Origin: Paenibacillus_AQ nitricinens
GTDB taxonomy: Bacteria > Bacillota > Bacilli > Paenibacillales > Paenibacillaceae
DNA length: 64,000 bases
NCBI RefSeq assembly: GCF_052056485.1
Contig: NZ_CP183948.1
Span: 2,604,001 to 2,668,000, forward strand
Reading direction: 5' to 3'
Position numbers and translations under genes: made by a program. Below are positions 45,162 to 53,531 of the stretch, one piece after another. How positions within the stretch are numbered: the stretch's first letter is position 1; each line of letters starts with the position of its first letter. The notes under the pieces are model-generated. The model was given only the letters and a program-made list of their open reading frames with translations. It had not been told where the DNA came from and ran no database searches.

Positions 45162-46340
45162 ATGTCTAAACATATTGTCATTCTAGGAGCAGGTTATGGT
45201 GGTCTACTAAGCGCCTTAACTGTACGCAAGTACCTGAAGAAAGACGAAGCTAAAATTACAGTCGTTAACCAATATCCTACACATCAAATTATTACAGAAT
45301 TACATCGTCTTGCAGCGGGTAGTGTTGCAGAGGGTGCTGTTGCTATGCCACTGGCTAAGCTTTTTGCCGGCAAAGATATCGACCTGAAAATCGCAAAGGT
45401 TAACTCTTTTTCTGTTGAGAACAAACAAATTACACTATCTGATGGTGTGACATTGTCCTATGATGCTCTAGTTGTGGGTCTTGGAAGCACTACGGCTTAT
45501 TTCGGCATTCCAGGTCTTGAGCAATACAGTATGGTATTGAAATCGGCAGCGGATGCTAACAGAATTCATCGTCATATTGATGAGCGTATCCGTGAATATG
45601 CGAAGTCTAAGAATCCAGCAGATGCAAGCATCCTAATCGGCGGCGGTGGCTTAACAGGTGTTGAACTTGTTGGTGAAATCGCTGATGTGTTGCCAACACT
45701 CACTAAGAAATATGGCGTAGATCCTAAAGAAATTAAACTGATGCTCGTTGAAGCAGGTCCTAAGATTCTTCCAGTATTGCCAGATGCACTGATCGAACGT
45801 GCAGTGGCTAGCTTAGAAAAACGTGGTGTTCAATTCTTGACAGGTCTACCTGTTACGAATGTAGCGGATAATGTCATTGACTTGAAAGATGGTCAAAAAA
45901 TTGTTGCTAACACCTTCGTATGGACTGGCGGCGTACAAGGAAATCCACTGATTGGTGAATCCGGTCTTGAAGTGAACCGTGGTCGTGCAACGGTAAATGA
46001 ATTCTTGCAATCCACATCTCACAAGGATGTATTCGTTGCTGGCGACAGCGCTGTTGTCTTTGCCGAAGATGGTCGTCCATATCCACCAACTGCACAAATC
46101 GCTTGGCAAATGGGTGAATTGATCGGGTACAATCTTTATGCATACTTGAAGGATAAATCATTTGAATCCTTTAGTCCGATCAACTCAGGTACGCTTGCCA
46201 GCTTGGGTCGTAAAGACGGTGTAGCCATCGTTGGTGCTAGCTCAACACCGCTAAAAGGCTTGCCTGCAACCTTGATGAAGGAAGCAAGTAATATTCGTTA
46301 CTTGTCTCACATTAAAGGATTGTTTAGCTTAGCTTATTAA
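45162..46340 (+). CDS. ndh: Type II NADH dehydrogenase (NDH-2)
   Basis: A 392-residue flavoprotein. The FAD-binding Gly-Ala-Gly-Tyr-Gly-Gly-Leu is at residues 9-15, the NAD(P)H-binding Gly-Gly-Gly-Gly-Leu-Thr-Gly-Val-Glu-Leu near 160-170, and the second FAD motif Val-Phe-Val-Ala-Gly-Asp-Ser near 285. The C-terminal part with Tyr-Pro-Pro-Thr-Ala-Gln-Ile-Ala supplies the quinone/membrane site. It oxidises NADH and reduces menaquinone without pumping protons. It forms an operon with yjlC, as in B. subtilis. A strong terminator follows. Confidence 0.9.
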   Translation: MSKHIVILGAGYGGLLSALTVRKYLKKDEAKITVVNQYPTHQIITELHRLAAGSVAEGAVAMPLAKLFAGKDIDLKIAKVNSFSVENKQITLSDGVTLSYDALVVGLGSTTAYFGIPGLEQYSMVLKSAADANRIHRHIDERIREYAKSKNPADASILIGGGGLTGVELVGEIADVLPTLTKKYGVDPKEIKLMLVEAGPKILPVLPDALIERAVASLEKRGVQFLTGLPVTNVADNVIDLKDGQKIVANTFVWTGGVQGNPLIGESGLEVNRGRATVNEFLQSTSHKDVFVAGDSAVVFAEDGRPYPPTAQIAWQMGELIGYNLYAYLKDKSFESFSPINSGTLASLGRKDGVAIVGASSTPLKGLPATLMKEASNIRYLSHIKGLFSLAY

Positions 46341-46352
46341 TTGTATTATTGG

Positions 46353-46385
46353 AAAACCTGCTCTAAATAGAGCAGGTTTTTTTGT
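46353..46385 (+). terminator. Terminator after ndh
   Basis: AAAACCTGCTCT pairs with AGAGCAGGTTTT over a four-base loop, followed by T-run. Confidence 0.9.
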
Positions 46386-46499
46386 TGATCTCTAGTGGTT
46401 TCTACCATGAATTGTTAATGATTGTCCTGGTACGTAGTAATCATTTTTGATATACTATATTGGCTAATATTAACAGTGGAAATAGGGGAGGATTACGTG

Positions 46500-47132
46500 A
46501 TGTTATTCCGACAAAACGATGTCATTCTGTTTCAAGGCGACAGTATAACGGATTGGGGTCGCAATTATGAAGATGCGTCATCGCTTGGTGTAGGCTATGC
46601 ATTGATGATCGCCGCTCGTCTGGGGCATTTATATCCTGAAAAGAATCTTACGTTTTATAATCGTGGAATTAGCGGAAACCGTGCAGTAGATTTGCAGGAA
46701 CGCTGGGAGAAGGATTGCCTGAATCTGAAGCCGACTTGGGTATCCTTATATATTGGGATTAACGACACTTGGCGCCGCTTTGATTCTGGTCAGGAAACAA
46801 CGCCTGAACAATTTGAAGCTGCGTATCGTGACCTGATCGAACGCACGCAGCATTCGCTGGCTGCTAAATTAGTCTTAATCGAGCCATTCGTGTTGCCTGT
46901 CCCAGAAGATCGTAAAACCTGGCGCCAGGATCTGGACCCTAAAATTCACATTGTTCGTGAACTGGCACGTGAATATGGTGCACCCCTTGTACCGCTGGAT
47001 GGCCTGTTTGCTGCGGCATCCGTGAAAGCAGAACCTGCTTATTGGGCTCCGGATGGAGTACATCCATCACCTGCGGGTCATGCGCTTATTGCAGAGGCTT
47101 GGCTTAAGACGGTAGGCGCAATTCAAGCTTAA
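46500..47132 (+). CDS. SGNH/GDSL hydrolase
   Basis: A 210-residue cytoplasmic esterase from ATG 46500; GGGGAGGA lies upstream. The nucleophile Ser15 is in Gly-Asp-Ser-Ile-Thr, the oxyanion Gly is in Arg-Gly-Ile-Ser-Gly-Asn and Gly-Ile-Asn-Asp, and the catalytic pair Asp185 and His188 is in Asp-Gly-Val-His-Pro. This subgroup resembles lysophospholipase L1-like or acetyl-xylooligosaccharide esterases, which work inside the cell. No glycan genes are adjacent, so the substrate stays open. Confidence 0.88.
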   Translation: MLFRQNDVILFQGDSITDWGRNYEDASSLGVGYALMIAARLGHLYPEKNLTFYNRGISGNRAVDLQERWEKDCLNLKPTWVSLYIGINDTWRRFDSGQETTPEQFEAAYRDLIERTQHSLAAKLVLIEPFVLPVPEDRKTWRQDLDPKIHIVRELAREYGAPLVPLDGLFAAASVKAEPAYWAPDGVHPSPAGHALIAEAWLKTVGAIQA

Positions 47133-47170
47133 TCGTCTGATCGTATCACTACATATTTACTTGATTCTAT

Positions 47171-47217
47171 AAGACTAGAACCACTCATTAAAGGAGCAGG
47201 TTATAGTCTTTTTTTTA
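47171..47217 (+). terminator. Terminator after GDSL hydrolase gene
   Basis: AAGACTA and AACC arms pair with GGTT and TAGTCTT, followed by eight T residues. Confidence 0.75.
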
Positions 47218-47267
47218 AAATATAAGAATTTATATGTTCCATGTTATAAATTATCCTTATATTTCTC

Positions 47268-47340
47268 GCATAAACACTTGTCGCCCCTATAGGGATGCGA
47301 AAGCGTTTATGCTTGTAACGGTTCGGAAAGCCGATTTCTT
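47268..47340 (+). promoter_or_regulatory. Long imperfect hairpin plus second small hairpin upstream of lipoprotein gene
   Basis: GCATAAACACTT (47268) pairs with AAGCGTTTATGC (ending 47312) at 11 of 12 positions; inside, TCGC pairs with GCGA around CCCTATAGGG. A small CGGTT/AGCCG hairpin follows at about 47319-47333, then a T-rich stretch. A TATAAT lies downstream at 47359. It may be an RNA element or DNA operator; it matches no riboswitch I know. Confidence 0.45.
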
Positions 47341-47370
47341 TATATTTATGGACGCTGTTATAATTGGATT

Positions 47371-48417
47371 ATGTTTCTTTTCTTGGAGGCGGTCCGCATT
47401 AGGCATTTACTGTGTGTTGTATCATTGGTAGTGGTTACGTTGTTAAGTGGATGTAAGAATGATGTGGGCTTCATCAATGCCAGGTGGATCACCGGAGTGT
47501 CATTAACCTCAGTAACAACCAGTGATCAGAATCAAGCTGACCAATCAGAATATTCTGAGACCCTGATGCTGAAGGACTCCACTCTGATTAAGACACTTGC
47601 GGAAGCTATGAACAAGAGCAATAAATTGTTGGGAGAGCTGGATTGGGCTCCTGAATTTAAAATGAAGCTTGTTTACGGTGATGGCTACTCGAAGGAGTAT
47701 TACATAGCAATAGGTGATGAACCCGGCTATAGAGGAGTATTTACTACAGCCGAGAATGGTGGTCAGGGCTACTCTATTCCGGTGAAGAATTCGGACCAAT
47801 TAAGGAAACTCATTTTTGGGGCAGCAGATAAGGCGAACATTGAACAGACGGAGTCGTTGGAGTCATCGGTCAAGGTTAAAGGGCCAGTAACAATATCACA
47901 TAATGACCTCTCTTCGGTCACTACTAGAGCCGAATTCTTGGATCTGCAGCTTTTAGATGGAACCTACAGTGAGAATTGGACAACACCAGGTCCGTTGATG
48001 GGAAGAAATTGGAGTGGCCGATTTGGGCTTGCGCTTATCGATGATCAAGGAAGAACTTTGTATCGTTTTCCGCTCAGCGAACATTTTGAGGACCCCTTAA
48101 TATTTAATGATTTTTTTCAAATTCAGTTTGAGGATTATAATGGCGACGGCGATCCGGATTTTACGATTGGTCAGTACGGATCCAGTAACGGTTACTTCTA
48201 TAAGCTGTTTACGCTTAGGAAAAATAACAGTATAGAGGAATTAGAGACCAAACCAGACTCTGATTTGTTTATCAGCAGTCCTAAGGGATATTCGATAAAG
48301 CTTGATAAAGTGGATGATCATAGCTTCAAGAGAAGTTATTACGATAATGTAGCGGGTAAACAGATGGAAGATATTTTTCAGTGGAATGGAAGTGCATTTC
48401 AGAAGTTAGACAAGTGA
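47371..48417 (+). CDS. Lipoprotein of unknown function, with acidic Ca-site-like loop
   Basis: A 348-residue frame if read from ATG 47371. The only ribosome site (GGAGG 47385-47389) lies inside it and points to an ATT codon at 47398, which would give a classic short lipoprotein signal ending Leu-Leu-Ser-Gly-Cys. A TATAAT at 47359-47364 would also place the transcript start near 47371. The true product may therefore begin at ATT 47398. The C-terminal half includes Asp-Tyr-Asn-Gly-Asp-Gly-Asp-Pro-Asp-Phe, a calcium-binding loop of the FG-GAP/EF-hand type. Not otherwise recognised. Ends 32 bases before map. Confidence 0.72.
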   Translation: MFLFLEAVRIRHLLCVVSLVVVTLLSGCKNDVGFINARWITGVSLTSVTTSDQNQADQSEYSETLMLKDSTLIKTLAEAMNKSNKLLGELDWAPEFKMKLVYGDGYSKEYYIAIGDEPGYRGVFTTAENGGQGYSIPVKNSDQLRKLIFGAADKANIEQTESLESSVKVKGPVTISHNDLSSVTTRAEFLDLQLLDGTYSENWTTPGPLMGRNWSGRFGLALIDDQGRTLYRFPLSEHFEDPLIFNDFFQIQFEDYNGDGDPDFTIGQYGSSNGYFYKLFTLRKNNSIEELETKPDSDLFISSPKGYSIKLDKVDDHSFKRSYYDNVAGKQMEDIFQWNGSAFQKLDK

Positions 48418-48449
48418 TTCATACCAGAAGTGAGAGGAATGTGTGATAG

Positions 48450-49196
48450 ATGACGAGTGATACCATACAAGATTTAGAAGGGCTAAAAGCCATAGGGAAA
48501 GTAGTAGGACATACCATCGCCGAGATGAAAAAGAAAGTAACTCCAGGTATGACAACAGCGGAGCTTGATAGCATTGGAGCTAAAATTCTAGCGGAATTCG
48601 GAGCATCTTCAGCCCCGATGAAAACGTATAATTTTCCAGGCAGCACCTGCATCAGTGTGAATGAAGAGGTTGCACATGGGATTCCTGGTCCTAGAGTGAT
48701 TAATGCTGGTGATTTGATCAATATAGATGTATCTGCTGAGCTAAATGGATATTATGGGGATGCCGGAGTTTCTTTTCAATTACCACCTTATAATGATGAC
48801 ATACTTCGTCTATGCCAGAGTGCAGAGGAAACTATGATGAGCGTGATCAATCATCTGAGAGCAGGGATGAAGGTCAATGAGATTGGCAGAATGATGGAAC
48901 TCGAAGCTCGGAAACGCGGCTATAGAGTGGTACGTAATCTGTGCAGCCACGGGATTGGCAAATCACTCCATGAGAAGCCTTTTGAAATCTTACCATTCTA
49001 CAATCCAAGAGTGACTACAGTATTAAAAGAGGGACAGGTGATTACGGTTGAACCCTTTCTCTCAACTGGAGCAGATTACGTGGAGCAGCAGTCGGATGGA
49101 TGGACACTAAGTGTTGTAGACAATGGCCGGGTAGCACAGTTTGAACATACGATTATTGTGACTAAAGGTGAGCCTATCATCCTAACCAAACCATAA
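48450..49196 (+). CDS. map: Type I methionine aminopeptidase (YflG-like)
   Basis: A 248-residue enzyme that removes the initiator Met. All five metal ligands are in place: Asp93, Asp104, His167, Glu201 and Glu232. The N-terminus has the usual Leu-Lys-Ala-Ile-Gly-Lys-Val-Val. It lies outside a ribosomal-protein operon, so this is probably the second copy of the YflG kind rather than the essential one next to adk. It begins a run of four same-direction genes (DJ-1, phosphotransferase, DUF1963). Confidence 0.9.
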   Translation: MTSDTIQDLEGLKAIGKVVGHTIAEMKKKVTPGMTTAELDSIGAKILAEFGASSAPMKTYNFPGSTCISVNEEVAHGIPGPRVINAGDLINIDVSAELNGYYGDAGVSFQLPPYNDDILRLCQSAEETMMSVINHLRAGMKVNEIGRMMELEARKRGYRVVRNLCSHGIGKSLHEKPFEILPFYNPRVTTVLKEGQVITVEPFLSTGADYVEQQSDGWTLSVVDNGRVAQFEHTIIVTKGEPIILTKP

Positions 49197-49212
49197 AGAG
49201 GAGAGTGCGAAA

Positions 49213-49794
49213 TTGAAAATCGCCTTTATACTTTTTGACGGGATTACGTTCTTAGATTTTGCGGGGTTCTATGATGTGATTTATCGATTGGGGCAATTTG
49301 AAATCGGCAAAAATTTGTCTTGGGATATATGTGCAGCGTCGGAGGAAGTGACGGATGAGTTAGGTTTCACAGTTAAAGCTGGAAAAGTGCTGCCAGTGCT
49401 TTCGGAGTATGACATGGTATTTGTACCTGGAGGAATGGGGACACGTAAACTCCAGTATGATGAAGCTTTTGTATCGTGGATTGCAGGTGCTCACAATGTT
49501 CCTTATAAGGTATCCGTCTGCACCGGCTCACTGCTGCTTGGGGCTGCGGGGTTACTAGAAGGTAAAAAAGCTACTACCCATCCATCTGCCTATGAATTAC
49601 TAAAGCCTTATTGTGAAGAAGTTGTGGAGACCCGTATTGTGCATGATGGTAATGTGATTACAGGTGGTGGAGTTTCCACTTCCATTGATCTGGGGTTATA
49701 TCTGATTTCACACTTGGCTGGAGAAGCAGCAATGATTTCGGTAAAAAAGCAGATTGATTATCCATACGAGATGCAGGGGATTGTTCGAATCTAA
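49213..49794 (+). CDS. DJ-1/PfpI-family protein
   Basis: A 193-residue protein starting at TTG 49213 behind GAGGAGAG. The nucleophile Cys103 sits in Val-Cys-Thr-Gly-Ser, the elbow of the DJ-1/ThiJ/PfpI fold, with the nearby acidic residue and a later His in Thr-Thr-His-Pro-Ser-Ala. The C-terminal Gly-Gly-Gly-Val-Ser-Thr-Ser-Ile-Asp-Leu matches the AraC-cofactor-like (isonitrile hydratase/InhA-type) subgroup, but no HTH is fused. Possible roles include glyoxalase III or isocyanide hydratase activity; unassigned. Confidence 0.85.
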   Translation: MKIAFILFDGITFLDFAGFYDVIYRLGQFEIGKNLSWDICAASEEVTDELGFTVKAGKVLPVLSEYDMVFVPGGMGTRKLQYDEAFVSWIAGAHNVPYKVSVCTGSLLLGAAGLLEGKKATTHPSAYELLKPYCEEVVETRIVHDGNVITGGGVSTSIDLGLYLISHLAGEAAMISVKKQIDYPYEMQGIVRI

Positions 49795-49820
49795 AGGTAA
49801 ATACCGGAGGGAAAGTATAG

Positions 49821-50855
49821 ATGAATTTGGAATCTGATATGATCATAATCGCTCAAGGTTTAGCTGAAGTACTTCAACGCGGAAAGGTTTGTCATATAGA
49901 GCAAGGGTTAATGACAGAAGCTGAACGTGGCGAGTCGGGTGCAGAGGTACGTCGTTTAGAGATAACCTATGACAATGGTAAAAAGGAAAATGTGATATTT
50001 AAAGAAGCGGCTCTAAAAGAACGCATGACGATGAAAACGTTAACTGATCAGGGACATCGGAACACACCCGCATCTTTTTCACTGGATATAGCAACAAATG
50101 AGCCAAGATGGATGGCGATAGAAGATGTGGGAAGTGTTAAATCTCCTCCTTCTGGTACAGATTGGTCGTCAAGGGTTACGGAAGCATTAGCAAGAATCCA
50201 TGCTCGTAATATGGGTAGAGGTTCTGAGATGCCGTGGCTCCCCCATGCGGATCGTCAGTATTGGGAGAATTATTTAGTTACTCAAGTGTCTGTGGATCAT
50301 TTTGAAGATCTTATGGAGCAAAACCCCGAATTTCACAAGGAATTTGGCGCGTATCTGCCATCATTACGTGAAAAAGCTAATGCTTTTGCGCGTGATATGG
50401 CAGCTATGTACGATGAGAAGGAAAGCCTGACGCTTACGCATGGAGATTTGCAGACGGTAGATGGTTCCCACATTCATTATCATCATGGAAACGCTTATAT
50501 TATTGATTTCGGATGGTGCTATTACGCGCCATTTTATATTGACCTCGCAAGTTATTTTAACTTTGAGGATACCAACCATTATTACAAAGAATTAATAGCA
50601 AACAGTATTTCTCTTAAGTATGATGATTTTTATGAAAGATTGAGAGCGGCGTTTCGTTACTCTGGTTTGATATATCTATGTCCGAGTATTAGACAATGGT
50701 CTCTCGGGCCAACTGAATTAACAGGTAAACGTCTGCTTCAGATGTTGAAGATTGTGCTTACAGGTGAATTTCCTGAACGTAGGATTGATTACTCAAGTAG
50801 GCTTTTCGCAAAGCTACTCAAGGAGCATAAGAACGGTACACTACATAAGCTTTAG
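49821..50855 (+). CDS. APH-fold phosphotransferase
   Basis: A 344-residue kinase-like protein, ATG 49821 with GGAGGG upstream. The catalytic motif is Leu-Thr-His-Gly-Asp-Leu-Gln (Asp209), with an unusual His/Tyr-rich stretch right after, and the metal Asp229 is in Ile-Asp-Phe-Gly-Trp. It resembles the choline/ecdysteroid-kinase branch of the APH superfamily. The substrate is unknown. It lies between a DJ-1 gene and a zinc-rich hypothetical gene. Confidence 0.82.
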   Translation: MNLESDMIIIAQGLAEVLQRGKVCHIEQGLMTEAERGESGAEVRRLEITYDNGKKENVIFKEAALKERMTMKTLTDQGHRNTPASFSLDIATNEPRWMAIEDVGSVKSPPSGTDWSSRVTEALARIHARNMGRGSEMPWLPHADRQYWENYLVTQVSVDHFEDLMEQNPEFHKEFGAYLPSLREKANAFARDMAAMYDEKESLTLTHGDLQTVDGSHIHYHHGNAYIIDFGWCYYAPFYIDLASYFNFEDTNHYYKELIANSISLKYDDFYERLRAAFRYSGLIYLCPSIRQWSLGPTELTGKRLLQMLKIVLTGEFPERRIDYSSRLFAKLLKEHKNGTLHKL

Positions 50856-50908
50856 ATTGTTTTGTCCACAACAGGCCAGCAGAAAAAATACAAAACAGGA
50901 GGGGTACG

Positions 50909-52192
50909 ATGAGCGAGCGACTGCCCTGCCAAACCGCAGATTGTAAGGCAAGTATTCTTCCTGCAACTGCTTTAAAAACAGGTGGGATTTGCATGCCATG
51001 TCATCAGAGGAAGATTGCTCTGGAGAAACAGGCGTTTATTGAACAGAATCGAAAAGATGTTGATTTGTATGCAGGCGTGAATGATCCGGTTGAAATTCTT
51101 AAAATCATGCATAAACCGCGGAAGTACAATCCGCTTGAACACGAAATCCCCTTCCACAAAACCGCGCAAGAATTGTATCATAAGCTGACTGGAAGCGAAC
51201 GGGAGCGATTGGAGACTTACGCGATTGCATTGCTGGAAGAAGATGATTTTGACCAGGCTGAAACCATTCTGCTGTCGCTTGCATGTTTTTCAAGTGCGCA
51301 TATTGAGCGGGGGCTGGAGGCCTTTTTTCGCAAAGGGAAGTATTATCCTGGCATTCTCTATAAGGATGCAGGTCAGGATATCCGCGATAAGCTCATTCAT
51401 CAATTGGAGTTCGATTCAGCTAACCGTAATCACTTGCTGCTTGCTCTCGCCTGGATTGGCGATGAAGTGGTTGTTCGGTTATTCGAGATATGGCGGCAGC
51501 ATCCGCCTAGATGGGCATCGGAGTTTAATGTGTCTCCGGAAACCTATGCCCATGAAGCAGGGTGGGAGTTAGATTTCGATGGCGGGAAACGGCTGCTTTT
51601 TTACCCCGAGAGTTATCATTTTAAAGTATGCGGTGAAGGAAAAGAAGGGATAGATCGAGCTCCTTTGACGGTAACGGCATTGCAAGCAGGTGAACAATCC
51701 TGCCCTTGGTGTGGCAGTAAATTGACAGTCCTATTTGATTACAACTTGCAGAACCCGCTTTTTCAATTTATGAAGCTGTCTGGTCAACGGTTAAGGATTG
51801 CAGCTTGTATACACTGTAATTGTTATGGCACCGTGTTTATGAATGTAGATCTTGATGGCAGGTACTCGTGGAGTGAATATAATGCCGTTCCTGATTTTTT
51901 GCCTGAAAATGAAGATATGGAGCAATTCTCATGGCATGTCATGCAGCTATCAGAACGTCAGATGGGAGCCTATGATAATGCGTATTGGATGCTAGAGGCG
52001 CCTGCGTCGAAGATAGGAGGACATCCGACCTGGATTCAGGATGCAGAATATCCTGAGTGCCCTTGCTGTTCGGTGACGATGAAGTTTATTGCGCAAATGG
52101 ACATGGAACAGGCCGAGGACAGCGAGGGGATTTATTATGCATTTTTGTGTGAGGCTTGTCTGAAGGTAGCGGTGAATTACCAGCAGTCATAA
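50909..52192 (+). CDS. DUF1963/YwqG-like protein with several Cys pairs
   Basis: A 427-residue protein, ATG 50909 with AGGAGGGG upstream. The N-terminus has Cys-x4-Cys and Cys-x2-Cys pairs forming a possible zinc ribbon (about 7-31). The middle is helical. A second Cys-x2-Cys pair (Cys-Pro-Trp-Cys) and a third (Cys-Ile-His-Cys) follow. The C-terminal segment Lys-Ile-Gly-Gly-His-Pro-Thr-Trp-Ile-Gln with Cys-Pro-Cys-Cys and Met-Lys-Phe-Ile-Ala-Gln-Met-Asp is typical of DUF1963 proteins. Biological role unknown; probably a metal-binding immunity- or scaffold-type protein as in other YwqG homologues. Confidence 0.72.
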   Translation: MSERLPCQTADCKASILPATALKTGGICMPCHQRKIALEKQAFIEQNRKDVDLYAGVNDPVEILKIMHKPRKYNPLEHEIPFHKTAQELYHKLTGSERERLETYAIALLEEDDFDQAETILLSLACFSSAHIERGLEAFFRKGKYYPGILYKDAGQDIRDKLIHQLEFDSANRNHLLLALAWIGDEVVVRLFEIWRQHPPRWASEFNVSPETYAHEAGWELDFDGGKRLLFYPESYHFKVCGEGKEGIDRAPLTVTALQAGEQSCPWCGSKLTVLFDYNLQNPLFQFMKLSGQRLRIAACIHCNCYGTVFMNVDLDGRYSWSEYNAVPDFLPENEDMEQFSWHVMQLSERQMGAYDNAYWMLEAPASKIGGHPTWIQDAEYPECPCCSVTMKFIAQMDMEQAEDSEGIYYAFLCEACLKVAVNYQQS

Positions 52193-52271
52193 GTAGTTTT
52201 ACATGCATTTAACATGCCACATATGCTTAAGTGATATAACAGAAGGAACTAGGTGAAAAGGTGGCTGTTAG

Positions 52272-53531
52272 ATGAAACTAAGTAAAGAGGAAAAATCATG
52301 GATTTTATATGACTGTGGAAATTCGGCTTATTCGATGGCGGTTACAACGGCTTTACTGCCTATTGTATTTGGGATGTTTTCGAATGTTAACAACAGCATG
52401 GATTTGGGGTATTTTAATTCCATAGCGAGTATTCTGGTGGCCATCCTTAGCCCGATTTTAGGGACGATGGCAGATTATAAGGATAAGAAAAAACGCTTCT
52501 TCATATTTTTCTCATTGATCGGCGTGATAGCTACTGCTTCGCTGGCTTTCGTTGCACCTGCGAGTGGGCAGTGGCAGTTATTGATTGTATTTTATATTTT
52601 GTCAGTCATAGGATTTGCCGGGGCCAATATTTTTTATGATTCTTTTCTGGTGGATGTAACCACGGATGAAAGGATGGATAAGGTATCCTCAAAAGGGTTT
52701 GCTTTTGGTTATATCGCCAGCGTTATTCCATTCGGTATCAGCCTACTGCTGATTCTGTTTATGGGAATGGATAAATCGATTGGCTATCAGATTGGATTTA
52801 TAATCACCGCCCTTTGGTGGGGACTGCTGACCATGCCTATGATCAAGGATGTGCAGCAAAGATATTACATAGAACCTGAACCCAAACCGGTCATTAACAG
52901 CTTTAAAAGACTGGGAGACACGTTTAAAAATGTCAGACAGCATAAAGTAGTATTTGTATTCTTGATCGCCTACTTTCTCTATATTGATGGGGTAGATACG
53001 ATTATTAAAATGGTAGTGCCATATGCCACATCGGTACTGGGTGCGGATGCTTTTGATACCTTTACTTTACTGGGGATCTTATTAGTTATCCAGATCATCG
53101 CATTTCCGTGTGCTATCCTGTACGGTAATCTTGCCAAAAAATACTCAGCTAGAACGATGATCATCGTGGGGATTTTTACATATATCATTTCTTGTATCGC
53201 GGCTTACTTTATTACTTCAGTGTGGCATATATTTATTCTGGGAGCGCTAATTGGATCTGCCCAGGGAGGGATTCAAGCGCTTAGCAGATCTTATTATGCT
53301 AAGATTATTCCTAAGGAAAAATCCAATGAATTCTTTGGCTTTTACAATATCTTTGGCAAGTTTGCGGCGATTGTAGGTCCTGCTGTAATGTCATTAACAA
53401 CTACCCTAACAGGCAACGCTAAATTTAGTATTTTAGCGATTATCCCACTATTCATTATTGGATTCTTCGTATTTATAACTTTACCAAAAGAGAAGCTTGA
53501 ACAAGATGAACCGAAGGGACTTATCCTATGA
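52272..53531 (+). CDS. MFS transporter of the UMF1/Atg22-like family
   Basis: A 419-residue membrane protein with about twelve hydrophobic segments. The N-terminal Ser-Trp-Ile-Leu-Tyr-Asp-Cys-Gly-Asn-Ser-Ala-Tyr is the hallmark of the UMF1 family. An MFS-like loop Met-Ala-Asp-Tyr-Lys-Asp-Lys-Lys-Lys-Arg-Phe is present after the second helix. Eukaryotic Atg22 relatives export amino acids from the vacuole; bacterial members are uncharacterised. The stop codon overlaps the start of a phosphodiesterase gene as ATGA, so the two products may act in series. Confidence 0.85.
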   Translation: MKLSKEEKSWILYDCGNSAYSMAVTTALLPIVFGMFSNVNNSMDLGYFNSIASILVAILSPILGTMADYKDKKKRFFIFFSLIGVIATASLAFVAPASGQWQLLIVFYILSVIGFAGANIFYDSFLVDVTTDERMDKVSSKGFAFGYIASVIPFGISLLLILFMGMDKSIGYQIGFIITALWWGLLTMPMIKDVQQRYYIEPEPKPVINSFKRLGDTFKNVRQHKVVFVFLIAYFLYIDGVDTIIKMVVPYATSVLGADAFDTFTLLGILLVIQIIAFPCAILYGNLAKKYSARTMIIVGIFTYIISCIAAYFITSVWHIFILGALIGSAQGGIQALSRSYYAKIIPKEKSNEFFGFYNIFGKFAAIVGPAVMSLTTTLTGNAKFSILAIIPLFIIGFFVFITLPKEKLEQDEPKGLIL

